The translations under genes were made by a program, and so were the position numbers. From positions 89,019-153,018 of the forward strand of contig NZ_JAKEEC010000006.1 of assembly GCF_021483235.1 (NCBI RefSeq): DNA of 64,000 nucleotides, read 5' to 3'. Source of the stretch: Arthrobacter alkaliphilus. GTDB lineage: Bacteria > Actinomycetota > Actinomycetes > Actinomycetales > Micrococcaceae. Below, piece after piece: positions 17,415 to 25,637 of this stretch. The notes under the pieces were generated by a model, which saw only the letters and a list, made by a program, of their open reading frames with translations, was not told where the DNA came from and searched no databases. Position 1 is the first letter of the stretch; each line of letters begins with the position of its first letter.

Positions 17415-18200
17415 GTGAGATTCTGGAATGCCGTGGGAACGGAGCCCGCGGGCAAGTTGCCGTCCGTGTCTGTGGTAATACCGTGCCTGGACGACGCCGG
17501 CCTGCTCGAGGCGTGCCTGCAGACCCTGGGTCGCCAAACGCGGGCGCCTCTGGAGGTCATCGTGGTGGACAATGGCTGCACCGACGACAGTGCACGTGTT
17601 GCCGCCCGTTTCGGTGCCCGTGTCATCCCGGAGGCGACACCGGGTATTCCGGCCGCTGCCTGCGCAGGATACGACGCCGCCTTTGGAGACATTATCGCCC
17701 GGTGCGACGCGGATTCGCTCTTGCCCCCGGAGTGGATCGGGCGGATCGCGGCGGCGTTCGCCCAGGATCCCCGGCTCACTGCCGTGACGGGCATGGGAAC
17801 GTTTGCTCTGGCGCGGCCTGCAGCCCAGATCCTGTCGTTTCTCTATCTGGGATCGTACTATCTGTTTGCCGGCGCCGCCTTGGGTCACTGGCCGTTGTTC
17901 GGGTCCAACATGGCTGTGCGTGCTGCGAGCTGGCAGCAGGTCCGCGGCCAGGTGCACCGCAACGACAAGGAACTCCATGACGATCTGTGCCTGAGTTTCC
18001 ACCTGGGACCGGCGAGCAGGATCCGCCTTGACCCGTCCCTGCAGTGCGGTATGTCCCCGCGTGCCATTGGCACCTGGGCCGGCCTCCGGCTCCGGTTTCG
18101 GCGTGGCCTGCACACTTTGGCGGTGCACTGGGCTGTGCAATCGCCGGGCCGGCGCTGGCAGGCCCGGCTCATCGCGCCGGCGAACGGCAGGCGCACTTGA
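17415..18200 (+). CDS. Family 2 glycosyltransferase
   Basis: A 261-residue GT-A glycosyltransferase. SVSVVIPCLDDAGLLEACLQT starts the nucleotide-sugar fold, VVDNGCTDDS holds the first conserved Asp, and ARCDADSLLPPEW contains the DxD-type metal site. A hydrophobic stretch (LSFLYLGSYYLFAG) could bind membrane. I use GTG 17415, preceded by AAAGGA; a TTG at 17334 overlaps the previous gene. The gene is convergent with the carotenoid operon and ends 24 bp from it. Because C50 carotenoids of this group occur as glucosides, it is a candidate carotenoid glucosyltransferase; that is inference. Confidence 0.85.
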   Translation: MRFWNAVGTEPAGKLPSVSVVIPCLDDAGLLEACLQTLGRQTRAPLEVIVVDNGCTDDSARVAARFGARVIPEATPGIPAAACAGYDAAFGDIIARCDADSLLPPEWIGRIAAAFAQDPRLTAVTGMGTFALARPAAQILSFLYLGSYYLFAGAALGHWPLFGSNMAVRAASWQQVRGQVHRNDKELHDDLCLSFHLGPASRIRLDPSLQCGMSPRAIGTWAGLRLRFRRGLHTLAVHWAVQSPGRRWQARLIAPANGRRT

Positions 18201-18224
18201 TGTATGCCGGATTGCGTGCCGGGG

Positions 18225-19103
18225 TTAGGTGGCGGAGTACCAGAGCAGCAACATGGTGACGAGGAACCCGGTCAGATAGTTCAACCAGAGGAACCGTTTC
18301 CAGCCATCGTTGCTGCGTTCGGCGTCCCGCAGTTGGAGTGATCGGTAGGGCCAGACGTTGGCCAGGTATGGTACGGCCAGCAGCGCCCCGAGCGCTCCCG
18401 GCCAACCGGTGGGAAGCATTAGAAGCCCTGCGGCTGCGTAAGCTGCCAGGACCAACCGTACGGTTGCGGCGGGACCGAGGACGGTGGCGACGGAGCCGAT
18501 GCCGGCCTGACGGTCCGCTGCGATATCCTGCACGGCGCCGAAGGCGTGGCTTGCCATTCCCCAGAGGAAGAACGCGCCCAGGAGCGCCCACAGGGCGCCA
18601 GTGAAGTGGGCCTGGGCAAGGACCAGCCCGAACAGGGCCGGGCTGACGAAGTGGAAGCTGGATGTCATGGAGTCCAGGAAGGGCCGTTCTTTGAAACGCA
18701 GGCCCGGTGCACTGTAAGCGACCACCGCGAACAAGCTCATCGCCAGGACGACTCCTGACAGCCAGGTCCCGGCGGCCAGCAGGTATGCCAGGAACGGCAG
18801 CGGCAGCAGCACCGCGGCGCGCAGGGTGATCCGGTGCCGGGATCTTTCCAGCACCGCTCCTTCGATGCCGCCCTTGCGCGGGTTGTGCAGATCGGATTCG
18901 TAGTCGAAGACGTCATTGATCCCGTACATGGCCAGGTTGTAGGGAATCAGGAAGAACACAGTTCCGATCACCAGAGTCAGGTCAACGGCATGGGTGGTGA
19001 CCAGGTACGCGGCGGCGAACGGATAGGCCGTGTTGACCCACGAGACAGGCCGCGAGGAGATGAACAGTGTGGCCACTACGGAGCGGCTTTTGAGCTTAGT
19101 CAC
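18225..19103 (-). CDS. crtEb: Lycopene elongase (UbiA prenyltransferase)
   Basis: A 292-residue UbiA-type membrane prenyltransferase with about 8-9 membrane segments. The first Asp-rich motif is GINDVFDYESDLHNPRK and the second is DIAADRQAGIGSVAT. In C. glutamicum CrtEb adds two C5 units to lycopene to give flavuxanthin, the precursor of decaprenoxanthin. GTG 19103 overlaps the end of crtYf by 8 nt. It is the last gene of the operon. Identity rests on the family motifs plus the exact gene order. Confidence 0.93.
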   Translation of the reverse strand: MTKLKSRSVVATLFISSRPVSWVNTAYPFAAAYLVTTHAVDLTLVIGTVFFLIPYNLAMYGINDVFDYESDLHNPRKGGIEGAVLERSRHRITLRAAVLLPLPFLAYLLAAGTWLSGVVLAMSLFAVVAYSAPGLRFKERPFLDSMTSSFHFVSPALFGLVLAQAHFTGALWALLGAFFLWGMASHAFGAVQDIAADRQAGIGSVATVLGPAATVRLVLAAYAAAGLLMLPTGWPGALGALLAVPYLANVWPYRSLQLRDAERSNDGWKRFLWLNYLTGFLVTMLLLWYSAT

Positions 19104-19443
19104 GATCTGGTTCCTTACCGGCCGTCAGCAGCATCCACAAGGCGGGCAACAGCACGGCCGCACCCAGCACGTAGGCGAAATCCTCCACCGGAGCGAGCCC
19201 GATCCGCCACCCTGACGTGTGCTCGGCACTGTACGCGAACAGGCCGGCCGCGATCATCAAGTTATCGAAACCGGCCGTGAGTACACACAACACGCCGAAC
19301 ACGAGCAGCCCGGCGGCGAGGGTCCTTCGCGATGGCCAGGCCGCCAAGCCCTTGCCAGCCCGCCTGCGCATCATCAGGGCGCTGGCGAGCGTCGCCGCGG
19401 CCGCGAGGACCAGAAAGCCCAGATCAAGCAGGAGGTACGTCAT
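19096..19443 (-). CDS. crtYf: C50 carotenoid cyclase subunit (CrtYf-like)
   Basis: A 115-residue membrane protein with three predicted helices (YLLLDLGFLVLAAAATLAS, TLAAGLLVFGVLCVLTAGFDN, VEDFAYVLGAAVLLPALWML). The FDN and PVEDF segments are typical of the lycopene cyclase domain. Together with CrtYe it forms a heterodimeric epsilon-cyclase that closes the rings of flavuxanthin. ATG 19443 overlaps the crtYe stop (ATGA); the stop overlaps crtEb. Confidence 0.9.
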   Translation of the reverse strand: MTYLLLDLGFLVLAAAATLASALMMRRRAGKGLAAWPSRRTLAAGLLVFGVLCVLTAGFDNLMIAAGLFAYSAEHTSGWRIGLAPVEDFAYVLGAAVLLPALWMLLTAGKEPDRD

Positions 19444-19808
19444 CTCGGCTCCAGCTTCGCCGCCGAAGATGGCTGTCCGGCTGGCCGGAATGAGCCGGTA
19501 TCCAGCCGGCGTGCAATCAGGACAAAGAGGTTCATCGTCAGATAGCACAGGAACAGGAGGAACACCGGTTCCTCAAGCGGAAGGTCGGGAGCGAGCAGAA
19601 TACCGGACATGACGGGCGTTTCTCCCCGGTAGAAAATGCCCAGGCCGATGCCGGCCAGATCCCACGCCAGGAAGAACGCGAGCCCGCACCCCAGGACAAC
19701 AGTGGCAGCTGGCGGCGCCGCCCGGAAAAACAACTTCAGCCGCCAGTCCAACACCACCATCCCGGCCAGGGAGAACAGCAGCACGGCCAAGTATACGAAC
19801 CCCGTCAC
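19440..19808 (-). CDS. crtYe: C50 carotenoid cyclase subunit (CrtYe-like)
   Basis: A 122-residue membrane protein with three helices (GFVYLAVLLFSLAGMVVLDW, TVVLGCGLAFFLAWDLAGI, PVFLLFLCYLTMNLFVLI). LDWRLKLFF, GIFYRGE and PLEEPVF match the lycopene-cyclase-domain pattern, including the conserved PxE(E/D) segment. I start at GTG 19808, which overlaps the crtI stop as GTGA; the frame extends further upstream only through crtI sequence. It works with CrtYf. Confidence 0.9.
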   Translation of the reverse strand: MTGFVYLAVLLFSLAGMVVLDWRLKLFFRAAPPAATVVLGCGLAFFLAWDLAGIGLGIFYRGETPVMSGILLAPDLPLEEPVFLLFLCYLTMNLFVLIARRLDTGSFRPAGQPSSAAKLEPR

Positions 19809-21445
19809 GGGGCCACCTCCGGCACCCGCCCAGTGACCGGGATCAGCGGTTCGTCCATGGCCGTGGTCGTGGTGTCCCTGCGCATCCGTTTGAGCAGGAT
19901 TTCGGCGCTGATCAGGCACATAGGCAACCCGATTCCGGGAATGGTGGTTCCGCCGGCGTAGTAGAGGCCCTCGACTTTCCGGCTTTTGTTGCGCCCCCGC
20001 AGAAAGGCGCTTTGCTTAAGGACGTGGGCCGGGCCCAGCACGCCGCCGCGCCAGGAGTTGTAGTCCGTGGCGAAGTCGGCCGGTCCCAGGGTGCGGCGCA
20101 CCTTGATCCGTTCAGCAAGGTCCTCGATGCCTGCCCAGCTGGAAAGCTGGGCAATGGCGCCATCGGCGACGGCCTCGACGCGGGCGTCCCCGTCCCGGTT
20201 GATCCCGCCGGCGCCCAAGCGGGTGTCGGGCGGGACGGGCACCAGGATGAACAGGTTCTCCCCGCCCTCGGGCGCCACGGTCTGGTCAGTGGCGCTGGGC
20301 TTGCACACATAGAACGACGCCGGATCAGGCACCTGCGTCGGACTGCGGAAGATCGCGTTGAAGTTCGCATCCCAATCCCGGGTGAACAGCAGGCTGTGGT
20401 GGGAAAGCTGTGGCAGCTTCCCGGTCACGCCCAGCATGACCAGTACCGCGCCGGGACCGGCGACACGCTTGTTCCAGTACCGTTCCGGGTAGCTCTGCAG
20501 AGGCCTGGGCAGGAGTCTGGTTTCGGTGTGGTGCAGGTCGGCGGCGGACACCACCGCGTTGGCGGCCAGCACCTCGGTTTTGCCGCTCCCGTCACGGTAC
20601 CGGACCCCGACGGCGCGGGGTCGGCTGCGCGGACGGCTGTCGGTGAGGATGGCGGTGGCATCGGCGCCGGTGATGATCTGCGCCCCTTCGGCTTCGGCGA
20701 GGGCGCGGACGGCGTCGACGATGCGGATGAAGCCGCCCTGCGGATACAGAACTCCGTCGTCCAGGTCCAGGTGGCTCATCAAGTGGTACATGCTGGGCGT
20801 GAGTTTCGGCGCCGAGCCAAGAAATACCGCCGGGTACCCCAGGATTTGCCGCAACCTCTGGTCCTGCACGAACCGGCCCGCGTAACGGTCAAGGGATTCG
20901 AGCAGCAGCCTGGCCAGTTTCGGCGCACCGCGCAGGATATCGGGCGTCAGGAGCGGGGCGAACGATGCGAACGACGTGTAGAGGAAGTACTTTTTCGCCA
21001 GCCCGTAGGTTTCCTCGGCCGAGTCAAGGTACGCTGCGAGGCTCCGCCCTGCGCCGGGTTGGAGATCCTCGAAGATCCGTTCATTCAGGGCCCGGTCCCG
21101 CCTCAGATCGACCGGGCTTTGCTGCCCTTCAAAGAAAACCCGGTAGCCGGGGTCCAGGACCGTCAAGTCCAGTTGCTCAGCCGCTGAGGTGCCGAGCAGC
21201 CTGAAGAAGTGATCGAAGACCTCCGGCATCAGGTACCAGGAGGGTCCGGTGTCGAAACGGTAGCCGTCCTTCTCCCAGCTGCCCGCACGGCCGCCCACTT
21301 GGGCCTGCTTCTCGAGGACGGTGACGCGGTAGCCGTCGCGGGCGAGCAGGGCCGCCGAAGCCAGGCCGGCCATACCGGCTCCGATCACGGTGATCCTGCT
21401 CCCGGGCGGAACCTCCCTGCCGTGGTGTGCGTCGGGCCGGCTCAT
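19805..21445 (-). CDS. crtI: Phytoene desaturase
   Basis: A 546-residue FAD-dependent carotenoid desaturase that turns phytoene into lycopene. The N-terminal SRITVIGAGMAGLASAALLA with LEKQAQVGGRAGS is the FAD-binding motif of the family; FDTGPSWYLMPEVFDHFF follows, and GLYYAGGTTIPGIGLPMCLISAE is the C-terminal carotenoid-desaturase signature. ATG 21445 overlaps crtB as ATGA, and the stop overlaps crtYe by 4 nt, so translation is coupled throughout. Confidence 0.95.
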   Translation of the reverse strand: MSRPDAHHGREVPPGSRITVIGAGMAGLASAALLARDGYRVTVLEKQAQVGGRAGSWEKDGYRFDTGPSWYLMPEVFDHFFRLLGTSAAEQLDLTVLDPGYRVFFEGQQSPVDLRRDRALNERIFEDLQPGAGRSLAAYLDSAEETYGLAKKYFLYTSFASFAPLLTPDILRGAPKLARLLLESLDRYAGRFVQDQRLRQILGYPAVFLGSAPKLTPSMYHLMSHLDLDDGVLYPQGGFIRIVDAVRALAEAEGAQIITGADATAILTDSRPRSRPRAVGVRYRDGSGKTEVLAANAVVSAADLHHTETRLLPRPLQSYPERYWNKRVAGPGAVLVMLGVTGKLPQLSHHSLLFTRDWDANFNAIFRSPTQVPDPASFYVCKPSATDQTVAPEGGENLFILVPVPPDTRLGAGGINRDGDARVEAVADGAIAQLSSWAGIEDLAERIKVRRTLGPADFATDYNSWRGGVLGPAHVLKQSAFLRGRNKSRKVEGLYYAGGTTIPGIGLPMCLISAEILLKRMRRDTTTTAMDEPLIPVTGRVPEVAP

Positions 21446-22374
21446 GCGCGGCCCCGGTGCAGGGCCGCAGCGGCCGCAAGTTGGCGCAGCCTCAATTGCC
21501 TCGGGGTGGTCCGTTGCCCGTACCAAGCGGCAGCTACCAGGCGCAGTTTGACGGCGTCCGGTACCCGAACGCGCCGGTGAAGGAGTTCGCGGGCCGGGGC
21601 CGCCCCCAGGCGCCGGGCGAGCTCGGCGAACAGTGCATGAACGGCGGCCACTGCGGTGCGGCTACCTGCCGGAAGTTCGGCGATCACGGCCTGCGCTGCG
21701 GCAAGGTCGTCCGTGATCTCTGCCAATAACGCGTCTTTCTGGGTGTCGCTGAACTCCTCCACGCTGATGCCCGGAAAGTAGCTTCGGCCCAGGTCCTGGA
21801 AGTCGTCGGCGAGGTCACGCAGGAAATTGATCTTCTGGAACGCCGCGCCGAGCCGTCTGGCCCCGTCCTCCAGCCGGGACAGGTGCCCGGGGTTGACCAT
21901 GCGTCCCTGCAGGAAGGCCCGGACGCACATCATGCCGACCACCTCGGCGGAGCCGTATACGTATTCGTCGAAACTCTCGCGCGTGTGCTCGGAGCGGGCC
22001 AGGTCCGCCCGCATGGAGGCGAAGAACGGGCGCACCAGCTCCGGCCCGATTCCCACTGCCCGGGCGGTCAGCGCGAAAGCATGGACCACCAAATTCGAGC
22101 TGTAGCATCCCTGCACCGCGTCGATGGTGTCCTCTTCGAGCTTGACCAGGCACGCCCGGACCGCCTCGGGCGCGGAACCTGATCCGGCGCAGGCGCCATC
22201 GACGCATTCATCCGCGATCCGGACGAGGGCATAAATGTTTTCCACGTGGCGGCGCACAGGCTTTTCCAGGAGGCGCGTGGCGAGCAGGAACGACGTCGAA
22301 TAGCGGCGGATCACGACGGCGGCCGCTTCCTGGGCGACCGACGCGTACAGCCGTGCCTGGTCCTGCTGATCCAC
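21442..22374 (-). CDS. crtB: Phytoene synthase
   Basis: A 310-residue squalene/phytoene synthase joining two geranylgeranyl diphosphates. The two Asp-rich motifs are RIADECVDG and LRDLADDFQDLGRSYFP; YSTSFLLATRLL at the N-terminus is also typical. I choose GTG 22374, which shares one base with the crtE stop (TAGTG) and has AGGAGG about 7 bp upstream; a longer upstream frame would run through crtE and is rejected. Confidence 0.94.
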   Translation of the reverse strand: MDQQDQARLYASVAQEAAAVVIRRYSTSFLLATRLLEKPVRRHVENIYALVRIADECVDGACAGSGSAPEAVRACLVKLEEDTIDAVQGCYSSNLVVHAFALTARAVGIGPELVRPFFASMRADLARSEHTRESFDEYVYGSAEVVGMMCVRAFLQGRMVNPGHLSRLEDGARRLGAAFQKINFLRDLADDFQDLGRSYFPGISVEEFSDTQKDALLAEITDDLAAAQAVIAELPAGSRTAVAAVHALFAELARRLGAAPARELLHRRVRVPDAVKLRLVAAAWYGQRTTPRQLRLRQLAAAAALHRGRA

Positions 22375-23459
22375 TACGCCCTCCTGTCCACGGCGCGGTG
22401 AAGGAAAGCCTCGAGTGCCGCCACCAGGAGCGGGGGCAGGTTCGAGGTGTCCAGGGCCTCCTGGGCCTTGGCCGAATACGATCGGACGAGATCCTCGACG
22501 TAAGAACGCGCACCGCATCTCTCGAGCAGCAAACGGACCTCCTCCGCTTGCGGTGAACTGTGCACTCCTGCCGCGAGGACAGCCGCTATCTGCGGCCACT
22601 TTTCGCTCTGACGGGCGTGGACCATCAACGGCGTTGACTTTTCCGCCGCAAGATCGCCAAACGTGCTTTTGCCCGTGCGGCCTTCCTCGCCGAAGGTCCC
22701 CAACAGGTCATCCACCAGTTGAAACGCCGTCCCGATCAACCGGCCGACCATCCCGAGACTATCGAGCACCGATTGATCCGCACCCGCCAGAAGCGCCCCT
22801 GCGCGCAACGGCGCTTCGAACGAGTACACCGCCGTCTTCAACCGCGTCATGGCCAGCACGTCCTGCAGCGCCGGATCGTGCCCGGCACCGGAGAACTCGA
22901 CGTCGAGAAGTTCGCCCCCGGCGGAAGCGAAAACGGCGGCGTCCAGTTCCTCCAACAACTGCAACCGCACCTCACCGGGCAGCTCAGCGGTCGCGATCAA
23001 GCGGTACGCGCCGGTCAATGCCAGATCACCGGCGATGACCGCGACCGACTGTCCGCGGTGCGCCGCCTGGTCCTCGGGAAAACCCTCGGCGGCAGCCAAG
23101 TCACGATACTCCCCGGGAAGGTTCCGCACGCCGCGCCGCTTGAAATCGCCGTCGATCACGTCATCGTGGAGAAGCAAGGCGGTATGCAGCATCTCGAAAG
23201 CAGCAGCCACCGGCGCCACAGCCACCGGATCCGTGCCGCCTAGACCGTTGTAGGAAATGAACACCAACTCGGGCCGGAGCCGTTTGCCGCCCCTCGCGCA
23301 CCGGCTCAGCGCCTCCCACAGCCGGCCATATCCGGCTCCGACGGCCGCGGCCCGGACGCGCGCGCTTTCTAAATACTGCTCAAGCACCCGCCCTGCGCGG
23401 TCGCGATCATCATCACTGCACAGAACCGGCGCGGTCTGGCGTGCCAAAGGGATCGTCAT
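22374..23459 (-). CDS. crtE: Geranylgeranyl diphosphate synthase
   Basis: A 361-residue trans-prenyltransferase. The first Asp-rich motif is LLLHDDVIDGD and the second is QLVDDLLGTFG, with GGKRLRPELVF ahead of them. It makes the C20 precursor for crtB. ATG 23457-23459 lacks a Shine-Dalgarno; a TACTGT 5 bp upstream may be the -10 box of a leaderless transcript. It is the first gene of the six-gene operon and divergent from idi, with inverted repeats between them. Confidence 0.94.
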   Translation of the reverse strand: MTIPLARQTAPVLCSDDDRDRAGRVLEQYLESARVRAAAVGAGYGRLWEALSRCARGGKRLRPELVFISYNGLGGTDPVAVAPVAAAFEMLHTALLLHDDVIDGDFKRRGVRNLPGEYRDLAAAEGFPEDQAAHRGQSVAVIAGDLALTGAYRLIATAELPGEVRLQLLEELDAAVFASAGGELLDVEFSGAGHDPALQDVLAMTRLKTAVYSFEAPLRAGALLAGADQSVLDSLGMVGRLIGTAFQLVDDLLGTFGEEGRTGKSTFGDLAAEKSTPLMVHARQSEKWPQIAAVLAAGVHSSPQAEEVRLLLERCGARSYVEDLVRSYSAKAQEALDTSNLPPLLVAALEAFLHRAVDRRA

Positions 23460-23478
23460 GTGCAACAGTAAACAGGAA

Positions 23479-23501
23479 TATCTCTCACTTATCGAGAGAT
23501 A
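23479..23501. promoter_or_regulatory. Inverted repeats between crtE and idi, candidate MarR operator
   Basis: TATCTCTC (23479-23486) and GAGAGATA (23494-23501) form a perfect 8-bp inverted repeat with a 7-nt spacer, and the overlapping CTTATC-N4-GATAAG forms a second one when read on the minus strand. The site is 20 bp from the crtE start and 18 bp from the idi start, so a bound repressor would block both promoters. Confidence 0.7.
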
Positions 23502-23518
23502 AGGGAGGATTGGTATCC

Positions 23519-24076
23519 ATGCGCACCCACCCGCGGCCGGCCACCGAGCAGGTCGTCCTGGTCGACGCCGACGGCAGCCCCATCGGTGAAGCCGACAAAA
23601 CGACGGTACACACGAAGGACACGCCCCTGCACCTGGCGTTTTCCTGCCACCTTTTCAACCAAGAAGGCCAGATTCTGGTGACCAGGCGGGCGCTGACGAA
23701 GCAGACATGGCCAGGGGTATGGACCAATTCCTTTTGCGGGCATCCCACGCCCGGAGAAGACGCTGCCAACGCAGTGATCCGGCGGGCCCACCAGGAACTG
23801 GGAATCTGCATCACCGCTCCCGGCCTTGCCCTGCCCGACTTTCGCTACCGCGCACAAGACGCCTCCGGGATCGTGGAAAACGAAATTTGTCCGGTCTTCA
23901 CCGCGGTCTTGGACCGTGATCCTGACCCGGTTCCACGGGAAGTCTGCCAATGGCGGTGGACGGATCCGGCAGCCCTGTTGGAGGCTGTCACCGCAGCGCC
24001 GTGGGCTTTCAGTCCATGGCTGGTGCTTCAACTTCCCCTTCTTGCCGCTGCAGACCCCGGCCTATTCGCTTCCTGA
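23519..24076 (+). CDS. idi: Isopentenyl-diphosphate delta-isomerase, type I
   Basis: A 185-residue Nudix-fold isomerase of IPP and DMAPP. The catalytic Cys is in TNSFCGHP and the catalytic Glu in VENEICPVF; ligands of the divalent metal are the nearby His and Glu residues. ATG 23519 has GGGAGG upstream. It is divergent from the carotenoid operon and supplies its substrate. The 3' end overlaps the convergent MarR gene by 15 nt. Confidence 0.94.
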   Translation: MRTHPRPATEQVVLVDADGSPIGEADKTTVHTKDTPLHLAFSCHLFNQEGQILVTRRALTKQTWPGVWTNSFCGHPTPGEDAANAVIRRAHQELGICITAPGLALPDFRYRAQDASGIVENEICPVFTAVLDRDPDPVPREVCQWRWTDPAALLEAVTAAPWAFSPWLVLQLPLLAAADPGLFAS

Positions 24077-24634
24077 CGCGCAGGCTTGTTCGCGGGCGCG
24101 GACGATCGCCTCGCTCAGTTCGGCGACGAATGCCGACAACAGCTCCACTTCCTCAGCCGGATGGCGGGCAAGGACTTTGAGGAGTTCGTCAACCATCGGG
24201 GAAAACATCTGAACGCCCGAAGCGCGCGCCGTATCGGTGACACTGACATTCACCTGCCTTCTGTCAGCGTCGCTGCGCTCACGCACCAGATGCCCCATCT
24301 TCCCCAAGCGTTCCAGGACCGCGGTGGTCGCTGCTGAACTTATCGCCAATTCGGCCCCCAGGACCCCCGGCGTGATCCTCCGCCCTTCCCTTTGGGCGTC
24401 AATCAGCGCCGTCAGCGCCTCCAAATCCGTCCGATGCAAACCGTGAAGACGCCCGACCGCTCCGGCGTAACGCTCGCTTTCCCTCGTGAAGCCCTGCAAC
24501 ACCAGCATCAGTTCCCTGCCGGGATAGTCGGCCCCGGGGACACGGGGCATCGGATCACCGCTCGCAGCGTTGTGCCCCTGCCCTGTGGCGGCAACTGCAC
24601 CAGAGGGCGGACGGAAGGACCCGGAACTTGACAT
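24062..24634 (-). CDS. MarR-family regulator, probable carotenoid repressor
   Basis: A 190-residue MarR protein. The winged helix is at residues ~80-140 (ITPGVLGAELAISSAATTAVLERLGKMGHLVRER, then DADRRQVNVSVTD, the wing). The first ~40 residues are Ser/Gly-rich and may be disordered; ATG 24634 is the best start in that frame. In C. glutamicum a MarR regulator (CrtR) next to crtE represses the operon and responds to geranylgeranyl diphosphate. Here the gene is separated from crtE by idi, but the operator-like repeats at crtE/idi make the same role likely. Confidence 0.8.
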   Translation of the reverse strand: MSSSGSFRPPSGAVAATGQGHNAASGDPMPRVPGADYPGRELMLVLQGFTRESERYAGAVGRLHGLHRTDLEALTALIDAQREGRRITPGVLGAELAISSAATTAVLERLGKMGHLVRERSDADRRQVNVSVTDTARASGVQMFSPMVDELLKVLARHPAEEVELLSAFVAELSEAIVRAREQACASGSE

Positions 24635-24773
24635 ACCGCCATCGTAAACCTCGAACAACCCGTCCCCGGAAGGCCGCCGCCGATCCCCTGGCTGGCATGA
24701 CCCCGCTCTGCAGGCCACAAAGTGGTCAAATGCCGTGGGTAAAATAGGGCCCTCTGACAAGTGAAGGAACAAC

Positions 24774-25058
24774 GTGATCAAAGAGCAAACGCTGGATCAA
24801 GCCCATGACCCGTCGCACGAACTGGCCGATGCTGTGGTGCAGCGCGTGTTCTACACAGTCAACACTGGAAAGTTCCCGTCATCCCCTGAATTCAGTGGCC
24901 GAAACCAAGCCTTGGCCTACGCGCTGGAACGCAGTACTGCCGGAGAATTCGGCAGCATCGTCCCGGCGCCCGTTGAGGTGGAGATCCGTGTTGAATACCT
25001 GCTTGCCTCCGGCAGGGTCACTCAAGGCATCGCGGAAGCATTCACCGTTACCGCATAA
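24774..25058 (+). CDS. Hypothetical protein
   Basis: A 94-residue protein with no recognised domain. It has a likely N-terminal helix (ELADAVVQRVFYTVNTG) and an alternating beta-like end (VPAPVEVEIRVEYLLASG). GTG 24774 follows AAGGA. It is divergent from the MarR gene by 139 bp and 82 bp ahead of another small gene in the same direction, perhaps an operon. Codon use is like its neighbours. Confidence 0.65.
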   Translation: MIKEQTLDQAHDPSHELADAVVQRVFYTVNTGKFPSSPEFSGRNQALAYALERSTAGEFGSIVPAPVEVEIRVEYLLASGRVTQGIAEAFTVTA

Positions 25059-25140
25059 GGCACTGCTGGCCACTCCCGGCCATGGGGAGGATAATGCGGA
25101 ACCACCGGACACCCTCCACCAGCGGATCAGAAGGAGCATC

Positions 25141-25557
25141 GTGACCACAACCAGCGAGTCTTCCGAAGCCAAAGACGACCCCCAACCGGCGGTGAAGTGG
25201 TCGGACAGACCACAACCACACGACTACCCGGCCGCCGCCTCCTACCTTTCCCTCATCGCGGGCCCCAAAGCCGTCAGCAGGGCGGTCAAGGCCCTTGAGC
25301 AGGCGGACACGGTGTCATTCAAGGCCAAAGACCTTCTGCGTGCCGCCGGCCTCCCGCTCCTGCCGGCCGATGACCCCGACGTTGCCAAGGAACTGGACCG
25401 GGCCAAGGCAGGTACGGCCCTCTCACCCTGCCTGATCATCCGCGGGAGCAAGAAAACCGGGACCACCGCCCGGATCGCCGACGGCTACCATCGCGTCTGC
25501 GCGTCATATCACCTGAGCGAAGACACCGGCGTTTCCGCGCGCATCGTCGGATTCTAG
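25141..25557 (+). CDS. Hypothetical protein with ParB-like C-terminal motif
   Basis: A 138-residue protein. After a charged, disordered N-terminus, VSFKAKDLLRAAGLPLLP and PCLIIRGSKKTGTTARIADGYHRVCASYHLSE follow; the DGYHR segment recalls the ParB/Srx nucleotide-binding box II, but the first ParB box is not evident. GTG 25141 follows AAGGAG. The aquaporin gene starts 80 bp later. The relation to ParB is tentative. Confidence 0.6.
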   Translation: MTTTSESSEAKDDPQPAVKWSDRPQPHDYPAAASYLSLIAGPKAVSRAVKALEQADTVSFKAKDLLRAAGLPLLPADDPDVAKELDRAKAGTALSPCLIIRGSKKTGTTARIADGYHRVCASYHLSEDTGVSARIVGF

Positions 25558-25637
25558 GCGCACCGATGCCGGCACGAGGCGCAACAAGACCGTCCGGACG
25601 GCGGAGGCACCCCGGGCTCTCGCTCGAGGACCATCGC

